From Bryobacterales bacterium (GTDB lineage: Bacteria; Acidobacteriota; Terriglobia; Bryobacterales; Bryobacteraceae), in contig JAOAPP010000485.1 in NCBI GenBank assembly GCA_025462985.1, forward strand, positions 1 through 15,706: a stretch of DNA of 15,706 nucleotides, in the 5' to 3' direction. The notes beneath the pieces were generated by a model. That model was not told the DNA's origin and did no database searches. It was given only the letters and a program-made list of their open reading frames with translations. Shown piece by piece: positions 14,791-15,706 of the stretch; the stretch's first letter is position 1, and each line of letters opens with the position of its first letter. Position numbers and translations under genes: made by a program.

Positions 14791-15399
14791 ATGGCAGCAG
14801 AGGACCGAGCATTGATGGCAGATGCCCTGACGATGGAGCGGGATTGGCAGCTCCCGGATCGCGGCACTGTCGGAATCCTATTCCTGATCGTCACCGAGAG
14901 CGCGCTTTTCGCGATTTTCGTAGCCACTTACCTGATTTACATTGGGAAGAGCCCGGTTGGCCCTTATCCGAGAGACGTTCTTGAGATTCCGGTTGTCTCG
15001 TCCATTTGTCTCTTATCGAGCAGTCTTACCGTCTACTTCGCAGAGCATGCGCTGCTGCACAACAAGCTTGCCCGGTTCAGGCTGTGGTGGTCAGCAACCA
15101 TCCTGCTGGGACTGGAGTTCCTCATCTCAACCGGCATGGAGTGGCGCAAGCTGATCTACGAGGACCACCTCACGATCTCGACCAACCTGTTTGGCTCTAC
15201 TTTCTATTCTCTGGTTGGGCTGCACGCGAGTCACGTGATCGTTGGACTGGTTTTTCTTATCCTCGTCCTGACCGTCACCCTGATGGGCTTTCCCATTCAG
15301 ACCCAATTCCGACGGGTCAAGTTCCTGTCGTGGTATTGGCATTTCGTGGACGCGATCTGGGTAATCGTATTCACGGTGGTTTACGTGATCGGCAGATAA
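14791..15399 (+). CDS. ctaE: Cytochrome c oxidase subunit III
   Basis: 202 residues, the five-helix bacterial form. LPDRGTVGILFLIVTESALF begins helix 1. Later blocks SLVGLHASHVIVGLVFLIL and WYWHFVDAIWVIVFTVVYV are the subunit III signatures that pack against subunit I and help keep proton pumping stable. An in-frame ATG at 14815 is an alternative start, with AGAGG upstream of it; the first ATG lies only six bases after the subunit I stop. Both fit a translationally linked operon. Confidence 0.93.
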   Translation: MAAEDRALMADALTMERDWQLPDRGTVGILFLIVTESALFAIFVATYLIYIGKSPVGPYPRDVLEIPVVSSICLLSSSLTVYFAEHALLHNKLARFRLWWSATILLGLEFLISTGMEWRKLIYEDHLTISTNLFGSTFYSLVGLHASHVIVGLVFLILVLTVTLMGFPIQTQFRRVKFLSWYWHFVDAIWVIVFTVVYVIGR

Positions 15400-15412
15400 G
15401 GATCGCTCAAAT

Positions 15413-15706
15413 ATGCCACATGAACTTCATCACGGCGAGGCGGGAGAGCGCACCACAGAAGGCCATATAGAGTTGCCCGCGCCGACATTCTGGCCAATGA
15501 CCTTTGCGTTCGGCCTCACTTTGATGGCGGCCGCGGTCGTTACTCACTGGCTGGTCGGGGCTGTCGGCCTTGTGATTGCCGCCCGCTCAATTCTCGGCTG
15601 GTGGCACAACGTCATCCCACACGAGGAGCACGAAGAAGTGCCGGTGGATCCTACTCTGCGTCCAGCGCCGATCATGGTCGAAATGCGCACCGTGGTTCGT
15701 CTGAAG
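15413..15706 (+). CDS. Cytochrome c oxidase subunit IV-like small membrane protein (3' truncated by window edge)
   Basis: 98 residues are visible from ATG 15413 with no stop before the right edge. AAGGA at 15398-15402 is a good ribosome site, starting inside the stop codon of subunit III. A His/Glu-rich N-terminus (HELHHGEAGERTTEGH) precedes LPAPTFWPMTFAFGLTLMAA, then WLVGAVGLVIAARSILGWW. These make two hydrophobic helices, and EEHEEVPVDPTLRP follows. Position and layout match the small fourth subunit or CtaF-like proteins of such operons. Since sequence is weakly conserved in that group, the call is mainly by context. Confidence 0.7.
   Translation, partial: MPHELHHGEAGERTTEGHIELPAPTFWPMTFAFGLTLMAAAVVTHWLVGAVGLVIAARSILGWWHNVIPHEEHEEVPVDPTLRPAPIMVEMRTVVRLK

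Noticed and set aside
1..15706. CRISPR arrays, intact insertion sequences and rRNA genes
   Set aside because: Looked for on both strands; no regularly spaced repeats, terminal inverted repeats or ribosomal RNA segments were seen.

Overview
The window is GC-rich bacterial chromosome. The gene content fits an acidobacterium, perhaps of the Solibacter/Bryobacter type. The clues are a PadR regulator with the 'LPGTLEMLILQTL' start, a short zinc-finger anti-sigma factor carrying Asp-box repeats, a secreted DinB-like protein, a DUF4097-like protein end and a caa3-type oxidase operon. This placement is inferred from family resemblance, not from a marker gene.

Layout, left to right. (1) 3-173 (+) is the 3' end of an exported-type protein. 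It converges on a minus-strand run (3237 to 196) of a small membrane-anchored protein, an ABC exporter half-transporter and a GNAT-fold acyltransferase. (2) 3338-5254 (+) is a tight unit: ECF-like sigma factor, its membrane anti-sigma partner (4-bp ATGA overlap) and a zinc-ribbon RDD membrane protein (14-bp overlap). Its stop codon interlocks with that of the minus-strand secreted DinB-like gene (5763-5251). (3) 10126-5859 (-) is a three-gene unit of unrecognised function: a 1011-residue exported, membrane-anchored protein, a protein that looks like a divergent CHAT/caspase-fold cysteine peptidase, and a small two-helix membrane protein. This is the best candidate in the window for an undescribed system. 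(4) 10127-10509 has no intact gene but may hold a decayed transposase fragment. (5) 11958-10510 (-) carries a STAS-domain protein, an orphan NADH dehydrogenase subunit I (nuoI) and a PadR regulator. (6) 12082 to the right edge (+) is a cytochrome c oxidase operon: subunit II with a fused cytochrome c, subunit I (A1-type haem-copper signature), subunit III and the start of a small subunit-IV-like protein.

How the parts work together: the right end encodes the terminal oxidase of aerobic respiration. The orphan nuoI would act in, or resemble part of, the NADH-oxidising end of the chain. The sigma/anti-sigma pair is a self-contained envelope-signalling module. For the three-gene minus-strand unit, the layout suggests an extracytoplasmic part anchored in the membrane (1011 aa), a soluble protease-like effector and a small membrane partner, so a signalling or biological-conflict module is possible. 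That reading rests on motif inspection only. No RNA gene, CRISPR array or intact mobile element was seen.
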